Below are positions 44,322 to 52,786 of a stretch of DNA of 55,520 nt, piece by piece. This stretch comes from Vulcanimicrobiota bacterium (GTDB lineage Bacteria > Vulcanimicrobiota > Vulcanimicrobiia > Vulcanimicrobiales > Vulcanimicrobiaceae), in the NCBI GenBank assembly GCA_003161435.1, contig PMOS01000006.1:1-55520 (forward strand). The letters run 5' to 3'. A program made the translations under genes and the position numbers. The stretch's first letter is position 1, and each line of letters begins with the position of its first letter. The notes below the pieces were generated by a model. It saw only the letters and a list, made by a program, of their open reading frames with translations. It made no database searches and had not been told where the DNA came from.

Positions 44322-44610
44322 ATGGCAAACGCATTTGGTTACCTGACCGTCCTGATCTCCATCGTGCTGGGATTGGGGATCGCGCATCTGCTGGGTCATG
44401 CCGCTCTTCGGTACGCTGCAACAGCTGCTGGTTGAGGGCCACATTCACAAGGACTTCGATACTGCGGCGAAAGGCGTCGGGATTCTGCTGACGATCGGCG
44501 CGATATATTTTGGCTCGGAAAAAGCGCAGAAGCGATTCGCGGTCATCGGCATCGTCTTCATCGTCGTGTACGTTTGCGGGTTCTTCTTCCAGTTGCCGCT
44601 GCCTGACTAG
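44322..44610 (+). pseudogene. Remnant of a small integral-membrane protein gene
   Basis: The frame from 44322 reads MANAFGYLTVLISIVLGLGIAHLLG, then leaves the pattern after about 25 residues. A second frame from 44398 continues with MPLFGTLQQLLVEGHIHKD then FDTAAKGVGILLTIGAIYFGSEKAQKRF and FIVVYVCGFFFQLPLPD. These match, from recollection, the N- and C-terminal parts of a four-helix membrane family of about 190 aa. The middle 100 residues are missing and the frames differ. A short in-frame ORF is also possible. No function is assigned. Confidence 0.5.
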
Positions 44611-44779
44611 CGGCTCGCCGAGGCCCAGACGGCGCGCCATCCGTCCTTGTCAGCGTAGTAATGCGTCATGATCTTCATTAGCTCGGAACTTGAAGGTTGT
44701 ATCGTAATGTGCAACCGAGACAGGCGCCGGCGAGCGGTCCCAGGTCCGGAGGCTGCGAACTCGAAAAAGTCCGATCCTC

Positions 44780-47700
44780 TTGGAATCTGCCACGCAGCTT
44801 CGCATCTACTTGTTCGGGCAGCCGCGCTTCGAAGTCGGCGCGGCCCCGTTCCGGTTCGTGACGCGTCCGAAAGGATTGCCGTTACTAGCGTACCTGCTCA
44901 TGCATCGCGATCGCGCGGTCTCACGCGACACGCTGGCGTTCCTCCTCTGGGAGGACGAGACGGAGCAAGCCGCGCGGGCGAATCTGCGACGGCACTTGCA
45001 TCACGTGCAGCAAGCGCTGCCTCCGTCACCCGAGCCGTGGCTACTCGTCGATGCGGAGACAGTTCGCTGGAATTCCGAAACCGCGTGCTGGCTCGACGTC
45101 GCCGAGTTTGAGCAGCAGGTTGCGACGCCGCGCGGGCGCGCGCGAGCGGCCGAACTGTATGCGGGCGACCTTCTCTCGAATCTCTACGATGAATGGCTAT
45201 TTGAGCCGCGCGAGCGGTTGCGCGAACGGTATCTCGCGGCCCTGAGCGAACTCGTCATCGACGGCCGGGCGGCACGGCGATTGACAGATGCGGCAGCCTA
45301 CGCCCAACGCATCCTTGCGATCGATCCCTGGCGCGAGGATGCGCTGCGCCAACTGATCGCGATACGCTACGAAAGCGGCGACCGATCCGGCGCTCTCGTG
45401 GCGTTCGATCGGTTCCGACAGCGCCTCCGCGACGAACTGAATGTCGATCCAATGCCGGATACGATCGCGATTCGCGACGCGATCGCTCGTAACGAACCAC
45501 TCACTCTGGGGGGCGGCGAACCCGATCCGGGCGTGCCCCTTCAATCGGGGCCGGCTGCGCTTGCGTTTGCTGGTCGTGCGCGCGAACTCGAACGGCTGGG
45601 CGCGCTGTGGAGCACGTCCGCTCGCGGCCGCGGAACGATCGTCTTTCTCTCCGGCGAAGCGGGCGTCGGAAAGACCCGGCTTTCGACCGAGTTCGCCTTG
45701 CGCGCGCAAGCGCAAGGCGCGCGCATCTTGTGGGGCGGGACCGCACAGCCGGAAAGCGCGCCCTACCAAGCCCTCTCCGAAGCCTTGCGTGACGTCGCCG
45801 GACTGATCGCCGCACTCGAAATCAACCCCTTGTGGCTTGCCGCTGCAAGCCAGCTCCTTCCCGAGTTGGCGGACCGCCGGCCCGATCTCCCGGCGCTCCA
45901 CCCTCTCGATCCGGAGCACGAGCAGACGCGTCTCTTCGAAGCGCTCGCCGCATGCCTGAGCAGCCTTGCCAAAGCGCGGCCGCTGGTCCTCGTCCTCGAG
46001 GATCTCCACTGGGCCGGCCGGGCAACGATCGCCGCGATCGAGTTTATCGCGCGGCGCCTGCGCGGCCGCGCGGTCCTCACCCTGGCAACGCATCGTGACG
46101 ACGAGCTGCCCATGCCGTTACGGACCCTGCGCCGCCGCCTCCAGCAAGACGACCTTGCACGGCACGTCGGCGTCAGCCGGCTCAAGCCCGACGCCGTGTA
46201 CGAAATCGTCGCGCTCACCGCGGGGATCGGCGATGGCGGAACCGAGCTCGCCAGTAGACTCTACGATGCCAGTGAAGGTAACCCACTGTTTCTTAGCGAG
46301 TTGATCCGCGGTATCCAGGAGACGGGCAGTCAGCCCCTCGCGTTGACGCTGCAAACGGTCGTATGCGCGCGCATCGCGCGGTTGGACGCTCGATCTCGTT
46401 TCCTGCTCGATGCGGCAAGCGTCGTGGGCTCGAGTTTCGATACCGACGTCGCCCGTGAGATCATCGGTTGGGATGAGCGCGAGCTTCTCGAGGCGATAGA
46501 CGAGCTTCTCGCGCGGCATTTGATCCGTGAGGCGGGGAACCGTGCGGGCTTCGACTACGCGTTCACCCACCAGCTCATCCAGACCACGGTCTACGACCAG
46601 CTCGAGCAGCGGCAGCGCGAACGCTGGCACCGCCGGACGGCGAAGGTTCTCGAGCGAATTCACGCCGACGCCCTGGAACCGTTCGCGAGCGCTATCGCCC
46701 GCCATTTCGAGAGCGGTGACGATACACGGCGCGCACTGCCCTATTTTCTGGCCGCAGCGCGCTTTGCCGAATCACTCCACGCCGACGACGAGGCGCTCGA
46801 TCTCATTGCGCGTTGTCTCGAACACGACCCCGAGAAAGAGTTATGCGTGGAACTTCTCTTCCTTCGCGAGATGATCCACCGCCGCCGGGGTGATCGGCTC
46901 GCGCAGCGCGACGATCTCGAGCGGCTCGCGCACTTGACGCGAGACGCGCCGGATGAGTCGGCCCTGGAGATTCTCCATCGAAAGACCTTGCTCGCGCGAT
47001 CGCTCGGGGAGCGCGATGAGGAGCTTGCGTTCACGGTGGAACTCGCCCGCGTCGCGGACATGCGCGGCTCAGTGCGCTGGCGGGCGCGAGCTTTGGCCGC
47101 GCATGCCCAGTATCTCGCGCTGGTGAACCGCTTCGAGGAAGCGGAGGGCAAGGCGCTCGAGGCGCTTTCGCTCCAGGCGGACTCGGGCGCCATCGAAGAC
47201 CAGGTGGCCGTGCTTTGCCTGCTGGGCTCCGTGTTGACGAACCGCGGGATGCTCGGAACCGCTCGAGAATATTTGGAGCGAGCGCGGGCGTTGGCCAAGG
47301 AACAAACAAGCCCGACGCTCGTAGCCGGCGCGTTGCTCGCAGCCGCCGGCGGTGCGCTGATGCGGCACGAGTTCGACCAATGTCTGGACCTCGCCGGGAT
47401 GGCCCGCGACATCTATGGATCGTTCGGCGACCGCGAAGGAGAAGCCGACGCGATCGCTCGCATGGCCACTGCCTCGGCTCGGCTCGGAAGCAATGACGAT
47501 GCGCGCCGAATGAATCTCGAGGCTGCATCGATCTTCGAATCAATCGGGAAACGCCAAGGTGTAGCCGTCGCACTCGTCAACGCGGGCCTCATCTCATGCC
47601 GGCTTGCCCTGTTCGGCGAGGCCCGTGCGCATTTCGAGCGGGCGGAGCACCTGTTCGATGCTATCGACGATGTGCGCGGTCAGGCCGTGTGTGCCATCAA

Positions 47701-48253
47701 CAGGAGCTGGCTGAGGCTCAACATGGGTCGTCCGCAAGAGGCGAAAGTTGCCGCATTGAACGCCCTCGAGCTCGCGCGGCGCATGAAAACGCCCGCCTAT
47801 GAGGCGGAAGCGTTGGCGAACCTGGGCGGAGCCGAGCGCGATCTTGGCGAGGTCGACTCCGCCATCGCGCACATGCTGGAAGGTTTGGAGCGCCAAGCGG
47901 GCCTTGGCCGTCCAAGCGATCGCGTCGCCGATCAAGCCGATCTCGCGTTAGCCTATTTTTATGCGAACGACATCGGATCTGCAGGCCGCCTTGTCGACGA
48001 ATTTCTCCCGACTGCGTCTTCAGCAATCGAAAGTTCCCCATGTCCCCAGAACTTCTACTGGGTCGCGGCTCGCATTTATCGTGCAATGCACCGCGACGCC
48101 GAGTGGCCGGATCTCCTTGAGCACGCGAACGCGCTCGTCCAATCACGAGCTGCCGGTCTTCCCAGTGAAGAAGACCAGCACGAGTTTCTAGCAATCCCCG
48201 TGAACCAAGCGATCCTAGCTGCCGCGTGCGAGAACCGCTGGCCCGAGCGGTAA
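44780..48253 (+). CDS. SARP/BTAD-type transcriptional activator with ATPase and TPR
   Basis: A 1157-aa regulator with a TTG start (ESATQLRIYLFGQPRFEVG). Domains: OmpR/SARP-type winged helix (residues about 5-105, RPKGLPLLAYLLMHRDRAVS ... ARANLRRHLHHVQQAL), bacterial transcriptional-activation domain BTAD (about 105-250), an AAA ATPase with Walker A GEAGVGKT at 292-299 and Walker B LVLVLEDLHWAG, and a long TPR-like region (about 680-1150). This is the AfsR/GutR-like layout. SARP winged helices bind direct repeats with an 11-bp pitch overlapping the -35 region. Such repeats stand before several operons that follow (see 48292, 48565, 48645, 49386, 52270, 54756). I infer that it controls them. 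Confidence 0.92.
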   Translation: MESATQLRIYLFGQPRFEVGAAPFRFVTRPKGLPLLAYLLMHRDRAVSRDTLAFLLWEDETEQAARANLRRHLHHVQQALPPSPEPWLLVDAETVRWNSETACWLDVAEFEQQVATPRGRARAAELYAGDLLSNLYDEWLFEPRERLRERYLAALSELVIDGRAARRLTDAAAYAQRILAIDPWREDALRQLIAIRYESGDRSGALVAFDRFRQRLRDELNVDPMPDTIAIRDAIARNEPLTLGGGEPDPGVPLQSGPAALAFAGRARELERLGALWSTSARGRGTIVFLSGEAGVGKTRLSTEFALRAQAQGARILWGGTAQPESAPYQALSEALRDVAGLIAALEINPLWLAAASQLLPELADRRPDLPALHPLDPEHEQTRLFEALAACLSSLAKARPLVLVLEDLHWAGRATIAAIEFIARRLRGRAVLTLATHRDDELPMPLRTLRRRLQQDDLARHVGVSRLKPDAVYEIVALTAGIGDGGTELASRLYDASEGNPLFLSELIRGIQETGSQPLALTLQTVVCARIARLDARSRFLLDAASVVGSSFDTDVAREIIGWDERELLEAIDELLARHLIREAGNRAGFDYAFTHQLIQTTVYDQLEQRQRERWHRRTAKVLERIHADALEPFASAIARHFESGDDTRRALPYFLAAARFAESLHADDEALDLIARCLEHDPEKELCVELLFLREMIHRRRGDRLAQRDDLERLAHLTRDAPDESALEILHRKTLLARSLGERDEELAFTVELARVADMRGSVRWRARALAAHAQYLALVNRFEEAEGKALEALSLQADSGAIEDQVAVLCLLGSVLTNRGMLGTAREYLERARALAKEQTSPTLVAGALLAAAGGALMRHEFDQCLDLAGMARDIYGSFGDREGEADAIARMATASARLGSNDDARRMNLEAASIFESIGKRQGVAVALVNAGLISCRLALFGEARAHFERAEHLFDAIDDVRGQAVCAINRSWLRLNMGRPQEAKVAALNALELARRMKTPAYEAEALANLGGAERDLGEVDSAIAHMLEGLERQAGLGRPSDRVADQADLALAYFYANDIGSAGRLVDEFLPTASSAIESSPCPQNFYWVAARIYRAMHRDAEWPDLLEHANALVQSRAAGLPSEEDQHEFLAIPVNQAILAAACENRWPER

Positions 48254-48291
48254 CGCCTGATCTCAAGAAAGCGGATCGGCCTGGCGGGTGT

Positions 48292-48321
48292 GGGACGAAG
48301 GCGCGACGCCCCGGCAATATG
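48292..48321 (+). promoter_or_regulatory. SARP-like promoter: GGGACG-N5-GCGACG-N7-AATATG
   Basis: GGGACG 48292-48297 and GCGACG 48303-48308 lie 11 bp apart; after 7 bp follows AATATG (48316-48321), the -10 candidate. ATG 48330 lies 8 nt beyond it, giving an almost leaderless mRNA. It also rules out the GTG at 48288 as start. Confidence 0.6.
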
Positions 48322-48329
48322 CTCCGGAG

Positions 48330-48506
48330 ATGAGCGACACGGAACGGGTCGAGGCGCTTTATGTGATACGGCTGTGGCGCGAGGCCGGCGGCGAGAGCAG
48401 CGAGGGCTGGCGCGGCTACGTCGAGCACGTCGTCAGCAAACAGCGGCTCTACTTCTCCGACCTCACGGACGTCATCGAGTTCATTCGCCTTCGTTGCGAA
48501 AACTGA
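48330..48506 (+). CDS. WRGYVEH small protein, copy 1
   Basis: A 58-aa protein beginning MSDTERVEALYVIRLWREAG, followed by GWRGYVEHVVSKQRLYFSDLTDVIEFI. It is a paralogue of 49425-49637 (shared RLW.E, WRGYVEHV.SKQR.YF.DL.D...F). Small proteins of this pattern (R.W, WRG.V.H..S, F..L..L..F) are widespread, by memory, with no known role. The start at 48330 is supported by the upstream promoter rather than by a ribosome site (GGAG directly abuts the ATG). It is the first gene after the SARP regulator. Confidence 0.72.
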   Translation: MSDTERVEALYVIRLWREAGGESSEGWRGYVEHVVSKQRLYFSDLTDVIEFIRLRCEN

Positions 48507-48564
48507 CGACGCTGCCTTCAAAACGTCAGCGATCGGTGGCCGGCGGTACGCGCCCCCAGGCGGC

Positions 48565-48594
48565 GGGACGCTGCCGGGACGGCGGGAGCTTACG
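48565..48594 (+). promoter_or_regulatory. SARP-like promoter: GGGACG-N5-GGGACG-N7-CTTACG
   Basis: Two exact GGGACG copies (48565-48570 and 48576-48581) have an 11-bp pitch, then 7 bp, then CTTACG (48589-48594). It precedes the DUF3558-like lipoprotein gene at 48715 together with the second site at 48645. Confidence 0.65.
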
Positions 48595-48644
48595 CTGAGT
48601 TCGCTGCGAGCCGATTCGGCCCGCCGGCGAAGTGTTTACCGGGC

Positions 48645-48674
48645 GGGACGCTACGCGGACGGCTGAAGTCCATC
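48645..48674 (+). promoter_or_regulatory. SARP-like repeat: GGGACG-N5-CGGACG-N7-TCCATC
   Basis: GGGACG (48645-48650) and CGGACG (48656-48661) have an 11-bp pitch; the -10 position TCCATC is weak. It is 41 bp upstream of the lipoprotein ATG (48715). It may act with the site at 48565, 80 bp upstream. Confidence 0.5.
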
Positions 48675-48714
48675 CTTGCATTATGGCATGGTTCGTGGAA
48701 AGCGGAGCGTGATC

Positions 48715-49296
48715 ATGAAAACGACGATCGTGTCAATCGCAGTGCCCACGATCTGCGCGTGCGTTCTTCTGGGATGTGGGACCAAACAGGACACCGGAAG
48801 CAAAACGGATACTGATGCGACGATCTCTGCGCCGGCGGCTGCGGCAAGGTCTGACAAGGCCACACTCTCCGGTCGGCCGTGCGGACTGCTCAGCGAGAAG
48901 AATATCTCCGCCTTGTTGCATCAACCGCTGCAGATCTCACCCAGCGAAAACCCGCTCTCGCCGACCGTATGCGAGTGGACGACCCCCGGGCAAGCGGATT
49001 CGCCGCAAGCGATGGACGTGCTCATCGAGGTCCGGAAGCAAGGTGATCCGCAATTCGCGTTTTATAACGGGCGGCTTATGAATCCGTCGACCATCCCCAG
49101 CAATCAGCCGCCCGTTGTGATCGGTGATCTCGGGGACCGGGCCGTCTTGGTTCCCGACGCACACGCTTCCACGTTATTCGTACGCCGGCACGCGACGATC
49201 GTGCGGATCGTCATCTCGGATCGGTCCATGAAGCGGCCTCCGACGACGCGCGCGCAGGTCCTGGCAATCGGTAAGGAAGTCGTTTCCCATCTCTAG
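48715..49296 (+). CDS. DUF3558-like secreted lipoprotein
   Basis: A 193-aa lipoprotein. The ATG at 48715 has GGAG 8 nt upstream. The signal MKTTIVSIAVPTICACVLLG is followed by the lipobox Cys (LLGCG). After a Thr/Ala-rich linker, a domain begins with RPCGLLSEKNISALLHQPLQ and continues with PTVCEWTTPG and VVIGDLGDRAVLVPD. The pattern PC.LLS...(A)LL.....(C)W resembles DUF3558 proteins of actinobacteria, by memory. Two Cys (in PCGLL and VCEW) can form a disulfide. Likely anchored at the outer leaflet of the inner membrane. Role unknown. Confidence 0.72.
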   Translation: MKTTIVSIAVPTICACVLLGCGTKQDTGSKTDTDATISAPAAAARSDKATLSGRPCGLLSEKNISALLHQPLQISPSENPLSPTVCEWTTPGQADSPQAMDVLIEVRKQGDPQFAFYNGRLMNPSTIPSNQPPVVIGDLGDRAVLVPDAHASTLFVRRHATIVRIVISDRSMKRPPTTRAQVLAIGKEVVSHL

Positions 49297-49385
49297 GTCC
49301 TGCATCGCGCGCGGCCGCACGCAGCTCGCGGTCCCCCTCACTGCGACGAAGTACACCTTCGCGGTGATGTATCCCATGACTGCGC

Positions 49386-49415
49386 GGGACGCTGCTGGGG
49401 CGGCGGGACTTTAGG
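49386..49415 (+). promoter_or_regulatory. SARP-like promoter: GGGACG-N5-GGGGCG-N7-TTTAGG
   Basis: GGGACG (49386-49391) and GGGGCG (49397-49402) have an 11-bp pitch, then 7 bp, then TTTAGG (49410-49415). The core GCGGGACGCTGC is nearly identical to the site at 48565. ATG 49425 lies 9 nt after the -10, again almost leaderless. Confidence 0.62.
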
Positions 49416-49424
49416 TCCTTGGTC

Positions 49425-49637
49425 ATGGCCGACGAACAACGCGAAGAGCAGCTCTTCGTGGTCCGCCTCTGGCATGAGGGTAGCGAACGCCGCGCCGCGG
49501 ACTGGCGCGGATATGTGGAGCACGTAACCTCCAAACAACGCATGTATTTTCCCGACCTAGCCGACCTCAACGATTTCCTGCATTTCCGACTTGGCGGCGG
49601 CGACCGCTCCACTGCGCCGGACGGTAAGCGCCCGTAG
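49425..49637 (+). CDS. WRGYVEH small protein, copy 2
   Basis: A 70-aa paralogue of copy 1: ADEQREEQLFVVRLWHEGS then DWRGYVEHVTSKQRMYFPDL and NDFLHFRL. The start ATG 49425 is chosen because the -10 candidate ends 9 nt before it; the TTG at 49419 lies too near the promoter. It probably forms an operon with the secreted-protein gene 50 bp downstream. Function unknown. Confidence 0.72.
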   Translation: MADEQREEQLFVVRLWHEGSERRAADWRGYVEHVTSKQRMYFPDLADLNDFLHFRLGGGDRSTAPDGKRP

Positions 49638-49688
49638 GCCTCGCGCGACGGGCGCCGTTTCCACACCTTCCTACACGAGAACAATGCA

Positions 49689-50243
49689 ATGAAACCGACG
49701 CCTCGTCTGCAACAGAGGATGACCATGCTGCGTAGCTTCTTGATCGGTCTCGCGGCGTCGCTTGCGCTGAGCGGTGCTCATCCGGCGCAGGCCGCAACGC
49801 CGGATCCCTGTTCGCTCGTGACGCCGGATCAATTGGCAGCCGCCGGAGCGAGCGGCACGTCGAAGCGCTCGATGCACGGCGTCTTTGCGGCGGAGTGCTT
49901 TATCACGCACGACGGCAGCATGGCCGGTGCGATCACGCTCGTAACCGGCGAAACGCTGCGGGACGGCCTCAAGCGTTTTGGGCACGCGCACGTCGCCTCG
50001 CGCATGGCCCTAACGTGCGACGACGCATGTCAGAAAGCGTACGATGACGCCTCGCCCAGCGAACTCTACGGCGTTGCCAAAGTAAGAGGGACGCCCTGCA
50101 GCCAGACCTTCGAGCACTCGGCCTGCACGAGCTATGCGGGCTTCCTGTGGTTGCTCAAAGGCCCCACGCTGGTTCAGATCAAGTACGACCCTCCCTCGGT
50201 CGCCTACGCTCTCGCCAAAGACGCCGTTGCCAATCTGCCTTGA
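49689..50243 (+). CDS. DUF3558-like secreted protein
   Basis: A 184-aa exported protein. The signal peptide is clearest from M13 (MLRSFLIGLAASLALSGA then HPAQA); a start at 49725 with AGAGG upstream is an alternative to 49689. The mature part begins ATPDPCSLVTPDQLAAAGAS, the same PC-(x)-LV-(x)4-L pattern as the paralogues, with Cys at CFIT, TCDDACQK, TPCSQTF and SACTSY. These allow two or three disulfides. It follows the WRGYVEH gene by 51 bp and shares its promoter. No enzyme motif is visible. Confidence 0.72.
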   Translation: MKPTPRLQQRMTMLRSFLIGLAASLALSGAHPAQAATPDPCSLVTPDQLAAAGASGTSKRSMHGVFAAECFITHDGSMAGAITLVTGETLRDGLKRFGHAHVASRMALTCDDACQKAYDDASPSELYGVAKVRGTPCSQTFEHSACTSYAGFLWLLKGPTLVQIKYDPPSVAYALAKDAVANLP

Positions 50244-50355
50244 AGCCATAAACGGTAGTTCCCGACTTTAGAACATCCCGACTCGGGCGTAATCCAATAC
50301 AGCGCAAAGGATGACGGCCTTTTTGCGGTTGGAAGAAATGCCTGGGTGTCGTGCA

Positions 50356-51636
50356 TTACGAGGCGCTCTTCGAAATGTAGGTGACGTTCAGCCGGATCGA
50401 ACGCAGCATCATCTGGCAGGTTGCGACGTCGGCGTGATGCAGTGAGTTGGCCGACGGCGAGCCGATCTCGTCGGCGGTCGATTCGAAGAGCAGCCCGGCG
50501 CCGTCGGACTGCTTGACCATGCTCGTCAAGTCGAGGCTCAGCGGGGAGGCGCCGCTCAAGGTTGTTATCGCGGAGCCGCCGGGATCGAGCCAGACGTTGG
50601 CCGTCCAGCCGTTACTCGAAGGGAACGCGTACGCGAAACCGCCGGGAGGATAGCCGCTCGATTCGGTGGCCGGATTGGTCGGCGTCAATTGCGTAGCGAG
50701 CTGCGAAACGGAGACGGTGCACAAGGCCGAGCTCTGGTCGATCGTCCCGGTCAGTATGGCCGATTGCACGGTAGCGACATTACTGGGCAGCGTGAAGACG
50801 ATGCCCAGGCGCAGGGCCTGCGCGAAGAACTCCGGGCACGCCAGCGGCTCGGTCCCGGCATGCCAGGCCGCCTCCGACATCACCATCCCCCAATCGGTCG
50901 TGCCCGCCGCGACGTTCATCTTGCGCCAAACCCCCGTGCCCTCGGCGAACGTCGGCCATGAGCCGCTCGAGCAGTAGTTCAGATTCGTATGCTCTTTATG
51001 ATAGCCGTAGAACTCCATCTGCGTCGACGGTGCGAGCGCGACCGAAACGAAGACCGAACTCGACGCGTTCACCGGTTTCACGCAAACCTGAGAGCTCGGA
51101 AGGCTCTCGCGGGTGCCGGAATAGGCCGTGACGCTGAAACATCCGCTCGTTCCGACTTGACTCGGATCGAGCAGCGCGACGCGAACCTGCGAGTGCTGCG
51201 CGATCGTCGCGGCCAAATGGAGCGCTCCGGGCCGGATCGTCGGCACCAACTTGTTTCTTTCGTAAACTCGAAAGCCGTCGATCGCGCCGCCCTTCCAATC
51301 CCACGCTAAGACGTACCAATGATTCTGCATCGCCGCGGCGCAGCCGATCCCCGCAAGCCCGCCGCCCGCGGAGTTCCGGCAGTCGGCCAGCGACTGAGTC
51401 GCGTGCAGGTTGGTCGGAGCGGACAGCGGGAGGGTGCCTGCGGCGCGCGGTCCGGCGTTTACGGGGAGTGGCCCCGTACCAACGGCGTGCGGCTCGGCAC
51501 TTGCGGCGAGTAGAAAGAACGGCATGGTCGTCAATGTGACCGCGATCCACGCCGACCCAGGCGCACATCTCTGAAAAATGCGTGCGCAGAGACGGGACAG
51601 GGCGAGCGGGCTAAGGAGCGTTTTCATGATTTCCAT
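50356..51636 (-). CDS. Secreted protein with FN3-like and DNRLRE-like domains
   Basis: A 426-aa exported protein. The ATG at 51636 (MEIMKTLLSPLAL) follows AAGG; a GTG at 51648 is possible. A signal/anchor segment (WIAVTLTTMPFFLLAASA) is followed by an FN3-like beta domain (APTNLHATQSLADCRNSAGG ... WYVLAWDWKGGAIDGFRVYERN). A beta-rich C-terminal region, WGMVMSEAAWHAG, IVFTLPSNVATVQSAILTGT then WTANVWLDPGG and LNVTYIS, resembles the DNRLRE class of cell-surface domains. It follows the DUF3558-like gene at 51668 by 31 bp and is probably in one operon. Surface location is inferred. Confidence 0.72.
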   Translation of the reverse strand: MEIMKTLLSPLALSRLCARIFQRCAPGSAWIAVTLTTMPFFLLAASAEPHAVGTGPLPVNAGPRAAGTLPLSAPTNLHATQSLADCRNSAGGGLAGIGCAAAMQNHWYVLAWDWKGGAIDGFRVYERNKLVPTIRPGALHLAATIAQHSQVRVALLDPSQVGTSGCFSVTAYSGTRESLPSSQVCVKPVNASSSVFVSVALAPSTQMEFYGYHKEHTNLNYCSSGSWPTFAEGTGVWRKMNVAAGTTDWGMVMSEAAWHAGTEPLACPEFFAQALRLGIVFTLPSNVATVQSAILTGTIDQSSALCTVSVSQLATQLTPTNPATESSGYPPGGFAYAFPSSNGWTANVWLDPGGSAITTLSGASPLSLDLTSMVKQSDGAGLLFESTADEIGSPSANSLHHADVATCQMMLRSIRLNVTYISKSAS

Positions 51637-51667
51637 TCCAGCCTTCACTGACGCTTTGACGGCGCCA

Positions 51668-52258
51668 TCATTGGGTTGGCATGTTCTGGAGCGCTGCTTT
51701 CGCGACCGACGTCGCTACCTTGAGGCTCTCCGCGTCTGTCGGCTGCCCGGTGACGTTCACTTGAATAAGCAGCTCGCTCTTGACGACCGAGAGCGTGCGG
51801 TTCTTCCAGCCCGCTCGATCTCCGAGGCCCGCCACGATTTGCGCGTCGGCGAGCGCCCGCGTCACGACCGGGTTACTCGGCATCGGGACGCCGGGAATGT
51901 TCTGGATGGCTGACAAGATGGCGCCGAACCGCGCCAAGCCGTGGGCTTGTTTTACCTGATCGATCGTCTGCACGGTCAGGGCGACTTGCTGACCAGGGAC
52001 ACCCGCTTTGTTTCCAATCGCCCAAATGCATTCGTTCTTCGTCGGACTCGCAGGCTTGAAGACTTGATCGGTCGCCACGCCGGCCGCCGACGCGACGTCC
52101 TGTTGGGATACCATCGCGCAGGGATCATAGGAATGTCCGCCGCCGGGCGACGGCGCGGCCGGCGCCACGGCGGGCACCGGCGTCGGCGAAGGGTCGGCTA
52201 AGGCGGGCGTCAGCATGAGCGCCCACAATGCGACCAGCAATTTCGACGCGCGTTTCAT
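51668..52258 (-). CDS. DUF3558-like secreted protein
   Basis: A 196-aa exported protein: signal MKRASKLLVALWALMLTPAL then ADPSPTPVP linker. The domain begins YDPCAMVSQQDVASAAGV and continues with ECIWAIGNKAG, ALADAQIVAGLGDRAGWKN and LLIQVNVTGQPTDAESLK. Pattern PC-AMV-(x)4-V and the second C-x-W fit the paralogues at 48715 and 54137. It is the first gene of an operon under the promoter at 52270-52299, with the FN3-type protein next. The predicted 5' leader is about 5 nt, so translation may be leaderless. Confidence 0.75.
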   Translation of the reverse strand: MKRASKLLVALWALMLTPALADPSPTPVPAVAPAAPSPGGGHSYDPCAMVSQQDVASAAGVATDQVFKPASPTKNECIWAIGNKAGVPGQQVALTVQTIDQVKQAHGLARFGAILSAIQNIPGVPMPSNPVVTRALADAQIVAGLGDRAGWKNRTLSVVKSELLIQVNVTGQPTDAESLKVATSVAKAALQNMPTQ

Positions 52259-52269
52259 GATGCGGCAAA

Positions 52270-52299
52270 CGTATCAGCGAGCCGTCCCACGGTCGTCCC
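52270..52299 (-). promoter_or_regulatory. SARP-like promoter: GGGACG-N5-GGGACG-N7-GATACG
   Basis: On the minus strand two exact GGGACG copies (52294-52299 and 52283-52288) have an 11-bp pitch, then GCTCGCT, then GATACG (52270-52275). It matches the promoter at 54756-54785 in every spacing. It precedes ATG 52258 by 11 nt. Confidence 0.7.
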
Positions 52300-52372
52300 G
52301 CGCCTGCTCTCGGAACGCTCGCGCTACGGTGCGGAGGCACTCGAAGGAAAGGGCCGTTCCATGTTCTTCCGA

Positions 52373-52767
52373 TCAGCCGTTCTGCTCGCCGGATCGTGTC
52401 CCGCGGAGTGGTGTATGAACGACTCTCGGCGGGTTGGGCGTCTCAGCCGGTAACGACCGCTGAGAGCGTTGGATCTGATTGTCGCTGACGACCCCGAGTC
52501 CTTCGAGCTGCATGTAGCGGCGCTGCAGTTGCCATTCGTCGTTCTGTTCGAGCAGCAAGGCGCCGACAAGCCGCACGATCGCGGGGTCGTTGGGAAAGAT
52601 GCCGACGACATCGGTGCGTCGCTTGATCTCGGCGTTCACGCGCTCGAGCGGGTTGGTCGACGCAAGTTGTTTGCGGTGTGCTTTCGGGAAGTCCATGAAC
52701 GGCACGTCGGACTCCGCTTCGTCGAGGAACTTCGCGAGCTTAGGAAACTTTACGCGAAGTTGTAGGC
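52373..52767 (-). pseudogene. IS256/Mutator-type transposase, C-terminal remnant
   Basis: The frame reads FPKLAKFLDEAESDVPFMDF, PKAHRKQLASTNPLERVNAE, IKRRTDVVGIFPNDPAIVRL and VGALLLEQNDEWQLQRR. This is the highly conserved C-terminal region of IS256-family transposases (STNPLERxNxEIKRRTDVVGIFPN). About 280 N-terminal residues are missing. The YTTPRDTIR-like end appears in another frame near 52388-52409, so there is a frameshift as well. No terminal inverted repeats were found. It is a dead fragment. Confidence 0.9.
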
Positions 52768-52786
52768 TGCCGCCCTCGCGCGGGCG

